A stretch of 64,000 nt of DNA from Macrotis lagotis (Eukaryota; Chordata; Mammalia; Peramelemorphia; Peramelidae), in contig NC_133661.1 in assembly GCF_037893015.1 (NCBI RefSeq), forward strand, positions 185,134,306 to 185,198,305. The letters run 5' to 3'. This document shows positions 11,332 through 24,300 of the stretch, in pieces (the stretch's first letter is position 1; each line of letters opens with the position of its first letter). Position numbers and translations under genes: made by a program. A model generated the notes under the pieces. That model was not told the DNA's origin. It searched no databases and saw only the letters and a program-made list of their open reading frames with translations.

Positions 11332-11729
11332 ATCAATCAAGGAGGAGTGGCAAGTTTCAAATTGATGTCCAAGAAATGTTCTATGTGAAATTCAGTCTCC
11401 ATGTCTTAACATTTTTTTCTGCCAATGCATCATGGGCACCATATCCAAATTAATCTTCCTAAAGCATATCATTCTCTTATTCAAAAATATTCAATTATTT
11501 CACAGAGACTGAGATTTTCAAATTTTACTCAGCAGACTATCATCCAAGGTCCTCCAAAATACCTTTTCTTTTCAACTTATTTTTATAGCTTTTTCTCTTT
11601 GACTCCCTAATGTGAATCTGTGCTTCAGTCATTAGAATGTTCCCATATAAAAATCTCTATCATTTCTAAATTTGCATGCAATATATATTGTCTCTCCATT
11701 AGAATATGAGCTCCTCACTGACCCACTGA

Positions 11730-11945
11730 CTTGACTGAAGATAGTATTAAAAATTGCAGGTAATTCACAGGGTTTTTGTGAAGATCGAACCAGTTAACAA
11801 ATGTAAGGTGCTTTACTAATATTAAAATGCTATGCTAGTCATTATTACAATTGTATTAATTCAGTTCCTTTGTCTATAAAATTAGAGAGTTGAACAAGAT
11901 GATCTTTAAGATCCATTCCAGCTTTAGATCCATTTTCCCTAGGAT
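11730..11945 (+). repeat. MIR-family relic
   Basis: Retains the MIR 3' region (acagggtttttgtgaagatc) and a fragment like ctataaaattagagagttga. It abuts the METTL3 promoter array. Confidence 0.5.
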
Positions 11946-11967
11946 CTGCCTCCTTAATGAGTTAACT

Positions 11968-12157
11968 AACATGGCCCCTCTTCTGTTAACTTTCAACATG
12001 GCCGTACATGAGACTATAATCAACATGGTCGTCCTCCTGCCAATCACCAACATGGCTGTTTCGGCTTCAACTTGCCAGTACCCACTGGTTCTTGCGGCAT
12101 TTTACGCAGCTAGAAATGAAAATGGTGGCTTCCGTGCCCATAATAAATATGGTTCCC
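11968..12157 (+). repeat. 27-bp-phased AACATGGC motif array upstream of METTL3
   Basis: The core aacatgg starts at 11968, 11995, 12022 and 12049, exactly 27 bp apart each time. Two looser copies (aaaatgg at 12119, aatatgg at 12146) are again 27 bp apart. Only about 8 bases per unit are conserved; the remaining 19 differ. The core matches the reverse complement of a YY1 site (GCCATGTT). It ends about 190 bp before the METTL3 ATG. Confidence 0.8.
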
Positions 12158-12347
12158 GTTTTTGCATCAACTAAGGGCGGAAGCGGAAATGACGCCCCAC
12201 ATAGGCGTCTCACCGCCGAGTCTTTTCCTGTTGTCCATGTGAAGTTTCTGCACCTCCCTCCCGGTGCCGGTACCCCTGCCGGGGGAGGAGGTGCAGAGGC
12301 CGCCTCAAGCTTCGTCGCTCTTTCCCCCGGGACGTAGGGAGGCGAAG
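12158..12347 (+). promoter_or_regulatory. METTL3: METTL3 core promoter and 5' leader
   Basis: A CpG-rich, TATA-less segment. It holds two ETS-like motifs (CGGAAG at 12178, GCGGAAAT at 12183) running into TGACGC at 12190 (CREB/ATF-like half site). The leader ends ggcgaagATG. The transcription start was not located. Confidence 0.6.
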
Positions 12348-15300
12348 ATGTCCGACACATGGAGCTCTATCCAAGCTCACAAGAAGCAGCTGGACTCGCT
12401 GCGGGAGAGGCTGCAGCGGCGGCGGAAGCAGGACTCAGGGCATCTCGGTGAGGAGCGGGCGTCGAAGTGGGGGGAGGCGCTGAGGGTCCCGGGACGGGCA
12501 GGGCTGAGAGGGAGGGGAGGCTTGGTGTCCCACCCGAACCTCTCTTCAAGTGTCTCCTTTGACGTTCTCGGTCCCCTAGCCCAGGTGTCACAGAAGCATC
12601 AGGCTGACGCGCCGGGCCCCCACTAGGGTCCTAGACCCCCTTTTTAAAGGATTCAGGGCTTGGGGAACCCATAACCGACCAAGGTACCTTATTGTAGTTT
12701 TGAACAACGCTAATAATTAGGAAGTTTTTTTGTTGGGTTTTTTTTTGGTAAGGCAATGGACTTAAGTGACTCCCCCAAGGTCAAACAGAAAGTTTTTCTT
12801 AACGTCAAGCAGAAAAAATGCTTCTGCACCCTCCACTCATTGCTTCTGGCTCTGCTGTCTTGGGCCAAGAAGTCCAATTAATCTCTAGAAAGAGCGTTTA
12901 GAGTTCTCGATAAACTCCGCTTTCAGCCATATGAAGACAGTTGTGCTGCAACCTTGTTCCCATTTGTTTACATTCCCATAATGTTGTTGTAGTATTTGTT
13001 TATGTTCTTTGGTTTGGCTGTCTTTATTCTGCATCTTTTATATAGGTCTATTTATCCAGCCCCGGAATTCTGCCTTCCTAAATTATAGCCCCACATTACC
13101 TACTGGCTGTTGGACAGCTCTTTCTGGAGCTCTTTGGGCATCTCAGACTCAATATGACCAGAAGCGAATCTATTACATTTTTTCTAATTAACTATTCTTC
13201 CTTCAAACTTTAGTATTTCTTTTTATTTTTTAAAAGGTCACATGTATATTTATTCCCCACACATTACATTCTTCACCACAGTTAAAACTGAAGGGTTACA
13301 AACATTGTGGGTGACGATGGATTACAGGTGATCACCTAGTCATCTAGAACACTCAAAGCTCATCTATCTCCCCAAGAGGTTCCCACAAACATCTAGTCAC
13401 AATCATGATTTGTACTTGGTGCCCACTTGTTTCACATTCACCAGGTGGAGAGACTTAAGCTTCACACATCTGTCTTATCACCCATCCATTGCCTATCTCA
13501 CTGTCCCTTTGCACACAGGTGGTAGTGGGTACTTGGGTGTCTACTAGAAAGGAATTTCTACACAATTTCTCCCTTACTGTGCAGGGAGGGTGGTACTGAT
13601 AAAGGACAACAGAGTCAGCAACCTGTAGTGGTCAGCTGCTGGACCATGAAAGTGGCAAACAGCAGCATTTTATAGGAACTTGCTGGTTGGCGAAGCTGCA
13701 GTTGCCCATGTAGCCATGGAATTAGTTACTATGATCAGCAGTAGTTTGGGTACCTCATGGAAAATCCTGGAGGCCTCTACTCATCATGATAAGATAGAAT
13801 TTGATAAAGGTATTTCTTTTTTTTATTAAAGATTTTATTTATTTTGAGTTTTACAATTTTTCTCCCACTTTTACTTCCCTCCCCAACCCCCCCCCCGCCC
13901 ACAGAAAGCAATCTGTCAGTCTTTACTTTGATCCAAATTGAGTGTGATGAGAGAAAAATCATATCCTTAAGGAAGAAACAAAAAGTATAAGAGATAACAA
14001 GATCAGACAATAAGATATCTGGGTATTTTTTTTCTAAATTAAAGGGAATAGTCCTTGAACTTTGTTCAAATTTCACAGTTTTTTATCTGGATACAGATGG
14101 TATTCTCCATCACAGATAGCCCAAAATTGTCCCAGATTGTTTCACTGATGGAATGAGCAAGTCCATCAAGGTTGATCATCACCCCCATGTTGCTGTTAGG
14201 GTGTACAGTCAAACTTTAGTATTTCTAATGAAGAATCACTAAATTCTCAGTTATTCAGGTTTGAAACTTTGGAGTCATCTTTGATACTTTGTTCATCAGT
14301 GCTCATCTCCAACGAGGGTAACTGCCAAAAACATCCCCTTCTCTGCCACTGGACTTCAGTAACTCAGGAAGAAAGAGTGAGACTGAGGATTCTGCCCAAC
14401 TCTGCTTCACTTAAATCCAATTCATTGTCAGGACATCACCTATGATGTCATTGACCCTCTTCAAAAACAGATGACTAACCACAGTGATCACCATAGTTCA
14501 GTGCTTTCACCTGGACTATTACAATAGCTTGCTTATTGGTTCCTGTTTCCAGTCTCTTCATCCTCTATATAGCTACCAAATTGTTATATCTAAAAACATA
14601 GATGGGATCTTATCAGTCCCCTACTCAAAATCTGCAATAAAAATCTTTATTCATTAAAATATGTTTCCCATTCAGGCATTTAAAGACTTTTACAATATAA
14701 CTCTTACCCCCTTTTCTAGACTTATTTCCTGTTGTTCTTTTGCGTGTTCTCTTCATTCCAGTCAAACTAGTCTACAAACTGCCCTATATACATGAAAGAT
14801 TATATTCTAACACCTTGCTTTTGTACAGTTGGTCCTCTGTGTCTAGAAGGTAGTTCCTCCTCCTCTCTGCCTTATAGAAACCCACAGCTTTCTTCAGAAC
14901 ACAGTCAAATGCTATCTCCTTCATGAGCCCTTTTCTGATTCTCTCTTCCTCCCTTCCTTCCTCCCTGAAATTACTTTGTTTATATCTTCTATTTACTTAT
15001 TGTGTATACATATTTTTTCCCCAAATTGGAAAGGAAGCCCTTTTTGTCTTTCTGTTTCCAGCACCTAACCTTGTGCCTTATATATAGATTTTGATAAGTA
15101 TTTGTTGAATTGGCCTTTTCATATTTCTTTGAATTCTTTATATTCATTGTTCCTTATGGCACAGTCCCCTACTCATATTATATGTAACTTATTCCATTCT
15201 CCCATCACACTTTTCTAGGATAATTTATTTTTAAGCCATTTCTTGCGCTCAAACTATGATTGGTAATGGACTTTAGTTTGCTTTTGCCATGAGCTGTCTC

Positions 15301-18300
15301 TCCATTGCCTGTTGAGTGCTATGCCATTTCAAGTATATAGCATCAATGGAAAATTGTTTGGGTTTTTTTTGTCTTGTTTTGTTTTTTAATTAGGATCCAA
15401 GATTGGTTGTTCCACTATCCTTGATGGAGAAAACAATTTGCTGAGATAGATTTTTTTTTTGAAAAATCATACTAATAATAGGCATTTGCAAGCAGATCCC
15501 CTATGCACCCCAGTTTTTTTCATGAGAATGAAATGGTAGAGAAATTCTACAAAGATCTCAGTAAAACTCAAAAGCAATTCATTTTGCTACTGGTTGACTT
15601 ATATGAAAAGGAAGCAAAAGATGAAGTTGAAAATTTTTAAATGAGAAGTAAACATCAGAATTGATGTCAATATTAACTTTAATAATTTTCTCTCAAAGTG
15701 TAATCAATTAATTACCCAGGAAAATCAAAAGAGTGAAGAAATTACCACAACAGCAAACATGTAACAATTATAGAATATAGAACAATGGCTACAAAACTAG
15801 CATAAATTAGGTTATAAATTTGTCTTTAACCTTATGAAGAAGAATGATGAATTATTATAAGCAATATATTTTATAAAAGAGGAAAGAACTGGCATGGAAA
15901 AACAGTTTAGGGAAAGCTTAACAAGTTATCCAGCTAACCAAAGCCATTCCAAGGGCTTTGAATTCTAGAATAAAGGTAGAGAATTACCCCACTCCCCCCA
16001 AAATGGAAAAGTCATTTATAAGCATGTTAAAATGATGGCAATTAAGGCTAATTTTCGTAAAATGTTCTTGCAGCTGTAAAATGGTCTTGCAGCTGTAAAA
16101 TGGTTCAACATTAGAAACTGACGTGATTTTTTCTATGGAAAATAGCATTACTATCTGACTTGTAGATAAGATTTACTAGATATATTGTCTCCCAATAAAA
16201 TATGAGCTCCTTGAGAACAGTAATTGTCTTATTTTTTTCTTTTTCTATCCCCAGTTCTTTTTTTTTTTTAGGTTTTTGAAAGGCAAATGGATTTAAGTGG
16301 CTTGCCCAAGGCCACACACAGCTAGGTAATTATTAAGTGTCTGAGAGCAGATTTGAACCCAGGTCCTCCTGACTCCAGGGCCAGTGCTTTATCCACTGTG
16401 CCAACTAGCCACCCCTATATCCCCAGTTCTTAAAGTATTTTGTATACAGTAAACATTTAATAAATGCATTTTAATGTTTTCAGAAACATCAATCAGCATA
16501 TCTCCTGTGTAGAGCAGTGAGATCTGAAAACAATTTCTTTCGATTTAAGCCTTTAATGTCCTGGACAAGAGTAGTTTGAAAACATTTTCTCAGTGTGTTC
16601 TATATATCATTATTCTTCCTAACATATCACAGTTCTTTTTGATGTGGGAAGCTGTATACACAAATTGAACTGGCTGTTCTCACCATAATTAGATCATAAA
16701 CTTTAGTAAGTTTATAGGGAGATTATGTGGTCCAACCAACTCATTTTAGAAATGAACAAAGTCAGAACTTGAGGGTTTTAAGTGATTCCTCCAAAGTCAC
16801 ATCAAAAAAGTTAAAAGTAAAACGAATTTTCCAAACAAGGTCCTCAGACTCCCACCCAGTCAATACTCTTGTATCACATAGAGACTTCCTCCTTTGAAAG
16901 AGTCTAAAGAGAATGTTGCAAAATTAGTAAAACAAAAGAAAACAAAACCAAGCTTCATCTCAAAAAAGACATGAGAAGACACATTTTCCTACTTTTCACA
17001 CATGAGGGATCCACAAGTGTAAAATGTTGCATATAATGTCAGCTTCTTCTGATGTATTGATTGATTTTTCTGAAAATTTTTTTCTTTTTCTTAAAAATTT
17101 CTGTTACAGGACATGGCTCTGTGAAAGGGGAAGTGTAGGTACTGCCAAAAAAGATGGTATTAGTAACACTTAATTTAAAATAAATACATTAATTTTTACA
17201 TGCTTTTATAATCTTCCCCTCTTACAGCTCCCCCTCTAGGAAAAAAAAAACAAACCTAGATCATAAACATGCATAGTCCCTGCAATAAAAATGTCCACAT
17301 GGGTCATATACAAAAATATATGTTTATCTTTGCATTTTAAGTTCATTAAGTTTCTGGGAGAAGGTAACAGTTGTGTTTTATCTTCATTCTTTTGGATTCA
17401 TAGGCTATCATTAAATAGATGGAAGTTTTAAAATATGTCCATTTTGAGATGTGATACTGATAGTTCCCCCTTCTCACTTTTTTCCATTATTAAACTTGAT
17501 ATTATTGTCTCTGAGTGTCAGTAATTGTTTTTTTTTTAAGAGTCTATAGATAGGAAAGAACTGAAAACAAGATAATAATCAGTTGGGGAGTAACTATAAA
17601 TTGTGGCATGTGGATATAATGGAATATTATTGTATTATAAGAAATAATATGAAGAATTCAGAGAAGCATAGGATGACTCATGAAGAAGTACAAAGTCAAG
17701 TACAATATAAATAGTACAAAAACTGAAATTAAATACTATAGTTATAACAATTGAGCTCTGACTCCTGAGAATGTTAAGAAATTACACTTTCTTGCCTCAT
17801 TGTGAACATTGTGACTAAGGATGTGAAATATATTGTTTATGTGTTGGGTTAGTTTTAGTGAACTGTTTCTTTTTTTTCTTTTTAGATTTTTTTTTGCAAG
17901 GCAAGTGGGGTTAAGTGGCTTGCCTAAGGCCACACAGCTAGGTAATTATTAAGTGTCTGAGACTAGATTTGAACCCAGGTACTCCTGACTCCAAGGCCCG
18001 TGCTTTATCCACTAAGCCACCTAGCCGCCCCATGTTTCTTTTCTTTTTTAAATTTTTTTATTACAAAGGGGTGACTTTCTTAGGAAAATAAAGAGGAATA
18101 TACTGAGAAATGAAAGTTACAGAAACAAAGATATTAATACAAATAATATAAAAGGCAGGGAAAAGAAAGGGAAGAGAGAGATAGATTAAGGAGAGAAGGG
18201 GAAGAATAGGCCTCAGAAAGTCTGAAAACCATTAACCCTGCAATTAGTTGTCCAACTTGTGGAGCTGGTTCCTTAGTGTATTTATCATGAATAGACATAG

Positions 18301-21300
18301 TAACTGGACAGCAAACTTGGCCCAGAATCAAACTGAGCAGATTACCTTTAAAAAACTGCAGTGCTTTTAATGAGTCTGAGCTTTTCCCTGAAAGAAAAGA
18401 CTTATCTTTTTAATATCAGTATTCTTCATAGTGTATTTATTTGTATACCCAGCACCAAACACAGTAAACATTATTAAATGCTTTGTTGACTGTTTATGTA
18501 GTAGTATATCATGGAATACTAGTCCCTAAAGAATTAAGTCTGCAGATCACCCAAAGGGCAATAGAGAGGGAGGGGCCTGTTGTAATGTGTAGGGCAGGGT
18601 GGGGGAGGAGGTATTATTTGAAGATAGAGAAGCCATGAGTAGACTTCAGTGTGTTTCCCAGCAAAGAACTGACCAAGAGAAACAGTGAAAAGGTTAGATA
18701 CAGTTAATGAGGGAAAAATAATAAGTGTACATATAGGCTATATGTACTAAATGCTATCAGAAGATGTAAGGTTCCTTATTCTCAGCATGTGGGATGACCC
18801 TTACTGAAAATATATGACGAGATGTGAACAGAATTCACAAGAATAAAAAAAGCATGAATGAATTAGCATTGTGCAGTACTCACATTTGAGGTATGTGTAA
18901 TCTAAAGTTTTAATAAACTTTAAATTCTCTACATGATCTGTTTCCTTATAAAAGAAGGAAATAGGCCCAACAAATTATTTTTATGGTCTAACAAACTGTC
19001 TTGCTTGCTTAGTAGAACTAAATACAGAGAAACAGGATCATAAAATCCTAAATGTAGATAAGAAAGGGACTTTAGAAATCTAGAGCAAGTTCTTCATTTT
19101 ACACTTGAGGAAACAGATCTCAGCAGGTGAAATAATTTGTCCAGGGTCAGACAACCAGGGCCTCTTACTATAGATACATGCTCTCTTCTGCCACAAAAAT
19201 TCCCTCAGCTCCCAAAAAAAAGTATTGTGACCTAGACCTGCCCAGATATCCTTTCTTTTGAAGACTAAGCGAAATTGATGAGATGGGAGCTTTTTTTTCT
19301 CTAAATGCCATCTTAGTCAGCTTTTTGAAATAAAATTAACTTTTAGTGGATATCTGCATTTCATGTTAAGATAGAAAACAATATCATTGGCTTTTGTTAT
19401 TATCCCAGAACAAAGATCCTCTTTTGCTTCTTTATATACTTAATAAATAACATAAATGCCTATCCATTTATTTCAGAGATTCATATACACTGACTTATTA
19501 GATTTCTGATATTTACATTTTTATTCTGAATCTAAACATTTGTTGATTTAACTCATTTTGTTGGGCCTCTTAGCATATCAAAAGAGTGTTGTTTTAAGCC
19601 ATTCTTAAGTAAAGAATAAGTACAAATATAATTTATTGATGTTAGTTAATTGGAGCACAGTGGTAATTATTAGATTGAGTAGAAATTATTGGATCAGTGA
19701 GTCATGAACACTCCTGTTTAGATGAATGAAATTAACTTAATAATAAAATATTAGCTGATTTTTAAAAATTATTATATGAATATATATATATATATATATA
19801 GCTAGTAACTTTCCAATTCTCATCTAGAATTCTCATGAGGATAATATAAATACAAATCAAAATAGAAATAAATGGTCATATTTTCAAAGAGAAAAATTTT
19901 GAAAAATTTTCATTGTTAGATTTGTTCTCTTTCTTAGAGTCTTGTTTACATTGGGAAATAATGGCTAATTTGTTAAGAACATTTTGATTCCCATTAATTA
20001 ATACAAAACCAGAAAAGTATTAGAGAAAGAAATACTCTTTAATTTACATTTCTAAAATGAAATCAAATTAACAATTGATGGTATCAACCAGCTATATAAG
20101 AAATTTTTAATAGCACATTTTTAAACTTAACTTTCAAGGTAAAAATCAAAATTAATGGGTATATTGTTAATAATGCAAATTACATCTAAAAAATCTGATT
20201 ATAGTGCTTAAAATATATTTATGGATAGAAGTTTTATAAATTTTTTTATAATCAAGTAAATCAAATAACATCTCTAAAGAATTGAGTAGTATCTTCAGTC
20301 AATAGAGCAGCCAACATGAAGGGATCATTCTGTGGATTTCATTTAAGTTAAAAGAGCCATCATCCAGCCAAGTTTACATGTGGGATTGTATGTTTTGAAT
20401 TTGGTAATAATAGATGTCATGGGAAAGTCAGAAGAGGTTACTCCTCTCTTTTGAATCTTTAGATTCCTGTGCTTCATTCTTATGAGAGTCACATACAAAG
20501 AATGGATATTTGGCAGGAAAATAAGGTGGTGTTTCACAGCTGCAGCTTTGAGAAAAGTGTTTAAAGAATCATTATTTGTGACAGTTTTAGTAGACTATTC
20601 CCACACAGGATTTGGGGTTAGATAAGTTGTAAGGGTAGGGCACTCAAGAACTTACTGTGCAGTTTTGAAATTATGATATATAGCTCAGTAGTTTCTGACA
20701 ATTTTTAGGTCATTTATATGATTTTTTAAAATTTCTTGGACCTAAGTCATCACTATTCTATATACACAAGGATTTCAGAAACATTGGAAATACTATAGCT
20801 TGGGTCAAGATATTAGGAATTTTCCTTAGTAAACATAGGTCTTCATGTGTCCTCAACATAGATGTTATGGCAGAAAGTTTTCTACTTAAAGTATGAATGC
20901 ACAATTAAGAAAAATATTGCCTAGATAAAATGAGACCTACCTGATGAAAATTTTGGAATATCTATAATGTAGTAATGGATCCAGTTATTCAAGTATCAGT
21001 TTAAAATTCTCCACCTCCACCACAAATTGAATCATTTAGACATTTCATTGTAACTAGAAATGATAATCACATCAGCATTAATGTACCAAATTTAATTTTA
21101 AAAATAGATTTCTTCTTTATCACTCCTTTCCTAAAGAACCGTCAATTATAGCAAAGATTTTTTTTAAAAAAAAGGAAGAGGAGGGAAATCTTAGTAAAAT
21201 CAATCAACATATTTAAAAAATTGATATTGCATAAAAAATTACCATAGAATACTCATTACTGAGAAAGGAAGAGAAAAATAGCAGCAGGGGTTGCCTTCTC

Positions 21301-24300
21301 ATATTTTTCTATTGAGGCCAAGCATCTTCATGATACACAGCCTCACAACTTTAAGTTTCATTTGTTTTGTGGTAGGTCTACATTGTATTGGTTTTCTGTT
21401 TCTGCTTATTTCACTTTTTCACTTGTTATCAATTCATGTCTTTGTCTTTAATCTTTTTTTTTGCGATATAGTAATATTTCATTACATTCACATGCCACAG
21501 TTTGTTTAGCCATTATCTAAATAACAGATACTTATTTTGCTTTTAGTTCTTTGCTTCCATGAAAGGTGCTATTATAAACATTTTGGTGAATATGGAAGCA
21601 TTCTTTTTTCAGTGACATCCTTGGGATATATGTACTCTGAATCAAAGGGTATAGTAATTTTTAAGTCACTTTATAGGCATAATTCTAAATGACTTTGCAG
21701 AAAGGAGTTGTCTTTATATAACTTCCAAGGATTAGTAGTCCTTTCTTTGGTCATTTTTGCCATTTTGTTAGGTGTAAGGTGAAACCTCAGGGTCATTGTG
21801 ATTTGCATTTTATTAGCCTAATTTAGTTTTAAGAAGTCATTGTGATCTAACAAGTTAGAATGAGAAAAACTGAAGTAGATAGACTTTATTAAAGATTTTG
21901 CTTTTTTGGATAGAGGGCTTTATTTAAAACACATTTTATTGACATCTTTTGTTTTTATATCACCGAAATATCTCTATCCCCACCCTGCTCCATTTCCTAT
22001 AGAAGATTTTTTTTTTTTTTGGCAAGGCAGTGGGGTTCAGTAGCTTGCCCAAGGCCACACAGCTAGGTAATTATTAAGTGTCTGAGGCTGGATTTGAACT
22101 CAGGTACTCCTGACTCCAGGGTCAGTGCTCTATTCACTGTGCCACCTAGCTGCCCTAGAAAAGACTTTTTTAAAGAAAATATTGGCAGCTAGTTGATATA
22201 GCGGATAGAGCATCAACCCTGGAGTTCAAATATGACCTCAGACATTTAATAATTACCTAGCTGTGTGACCTTGAGCAAATCACTTAACCCCATTGCCTTG
22301 CCAAAAGAAAATATTGGAGGGGGTAAGAATTGGCAAAGACTGAAAAAATATGACAATAAATGTAGGGGTTCCATACACATATCTTTGTATCACTCCTCAT
22401 TTCCACCTCTGTAGAAGCAGGAAAACTACCTTCTCATATCTCTTCTTTGAGGCCATACTTATTCCATGTAATTTGCAACATTCATTTTAAATTTAATTGA
22501 TTTCTTTCCATTTACATTGTTATAATAATCAGTTGGTCCCTCTTATCTCACTTAGCATCATTGTATATTCAAAAGTCTTTTAATTCATGTTTCTTATTTC
22601 TCATAGTACAGTAATATTCCATTAATTTATTTTATTCAAAAATTGTTGCAAAAATTTTATGTTTTTATTAAACATCTTTTTGGTTTTTGTTACCATAATT
22701 TCTGAATATATCTCTCTTTAACCTTCTACCTTTTTTAACTCTCTTTTGTAACAAATATTCCTAAGGAAAGGGTTGGGGCGGGGGGGTGTAGGGAGAATAG
22801 TTCAGCAAAAGCAGTCAACTCTTTTATTAATTGTGTTTAACTATGCAGTATTCTGCACTAAAAAGACCTTCACCTCTTCAAAGATAGGAAGATGCATTTT
22901 TTCTTGACTCTCTAATAATCTCTGGCTTTCTTTTCAGACTCAGCTAAAATTCTACATTTTTTTTAGATTTTTTTTCAAGGCAATGGGGTTAAGTGGCTTG
23001 CCCAAGGCCACACAGCTAGGAAATTATTAAATGTCTGAGGTCGGATTTGAACCCAGGTACTCCTAACTCCAAGGCTGGTGCTCTATCCACTGTGCCACCT
23101 AGCCGCCCTAAAATTCTACATTTTTGAAGGAGGCCTTTCCTGTTCTCATAAACTGCTAATGACTTACCATTAAAGATTACCTTTGACTGCTTTGTTTGTC
23201 TTATGCATAATCTATATGTATACATGTGAACTCTTCATTAGAATATAAATTTTTTCAAGGGAGAGATTGTTTCATATTTGTTTCTGTATTCCTAGAGTCT
23301 AGCACATAGATAAATGCATTCTGATTGGTTGGTTGGTTGGTTGTTTAAACTTCCCAGGGCCAAGATTGGTGAATGAATCAACAAGCATTATTAAACAGCT
23401 TGCTATGTCCCAGGCACTAGCAGCTGGGATGGGGAGGAGTGTGGAAGGTGAGTCAGGAAAGACATTCCGGTAGATAATACTTAAACTGAAACTTGAAGGA
23501 AATCAGTGATTCCAAGAGGCAGAAATGAAGAGGAATTGCAGTGATTATTATGATTATGAGTTATAATAATAATTTAATGCCTCACATTTTAAAATATTAC
23601 AATATTTTCTTTGTTAACTTTTATGTTGGCATAGACTCAGTTGTGCAAAGAAGAAATAGTATTTCTAACCCTAGTTTTTAATATTTTATGGGGAAAGGAG
23701 TGTTCAATTTCATGCATATATATTATGCATTGTTCTTTTTTACTAGGACTAAACCATGATGAAATTATAGTCAGAAGCAAAACTTTGTAGAAATTAACAA
23801 CTGTTTACTCTTTCCAGTTAATAGGAAAATGAAATTTTGTTTACCAAAGAGGGAGGCTGATTATATTTAAGATGTAACACTTTCAGCAGATTATCTTGTA
23901 TCTCTCAATTAAATTTTCAAATTTCACTGAAATAAATTGTATAATAATGAAAATCTATGAGTAACCAAAAGTTTTGTAATCTTTATCTGATAATCCAAAT
24001 TTTAGTATGACAAAAATAGATCTTTGGATCCCACTGTAATAAAATTGGATCTATATTACTTTACAGAGACACATTGGGAGAATCTTATACAGAGTACTCC
24101 CTACTTTGTTTAGATCTCAATCGACAAGCATTATAGTAAGAACTTACCATGTGCCAGGCCAATGCTTAGGCTTATGATGATCCCTGCCCTCAAAGAATTT
24201 ACATTCTATCTGGAGGACACAGGATGTTCACAGATACACATACATAACTACAAAGTGAGTGAGGGATTAACAACTGGGTGGGGAACAGGAAGAGCCTCTT

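Noticed and set aside
11968-12157. CRISPR-like evenly spaced repeats
   Set aside because: The repeat core is only about 8 bp and the genome is vertebrate; spacing alone is not a CRISPR array.
11890-12174. 94-codon frame with a nine-residue repeat (NMA...NMA...NMV...NMA)
   Set aside because: The peptide periodicity only reflects the 27-bp DNA array. The frame has no splice continuation or homology and lies in the METTL3 promoter.
21291-21509. Hydrophobic 72-codon frame resembling a membrane protein
   Set aside because: It lies on the antisense strand of an old LINE fragment; T-rich DNA naturally encodes Phe/Leu/Ile/Ser.
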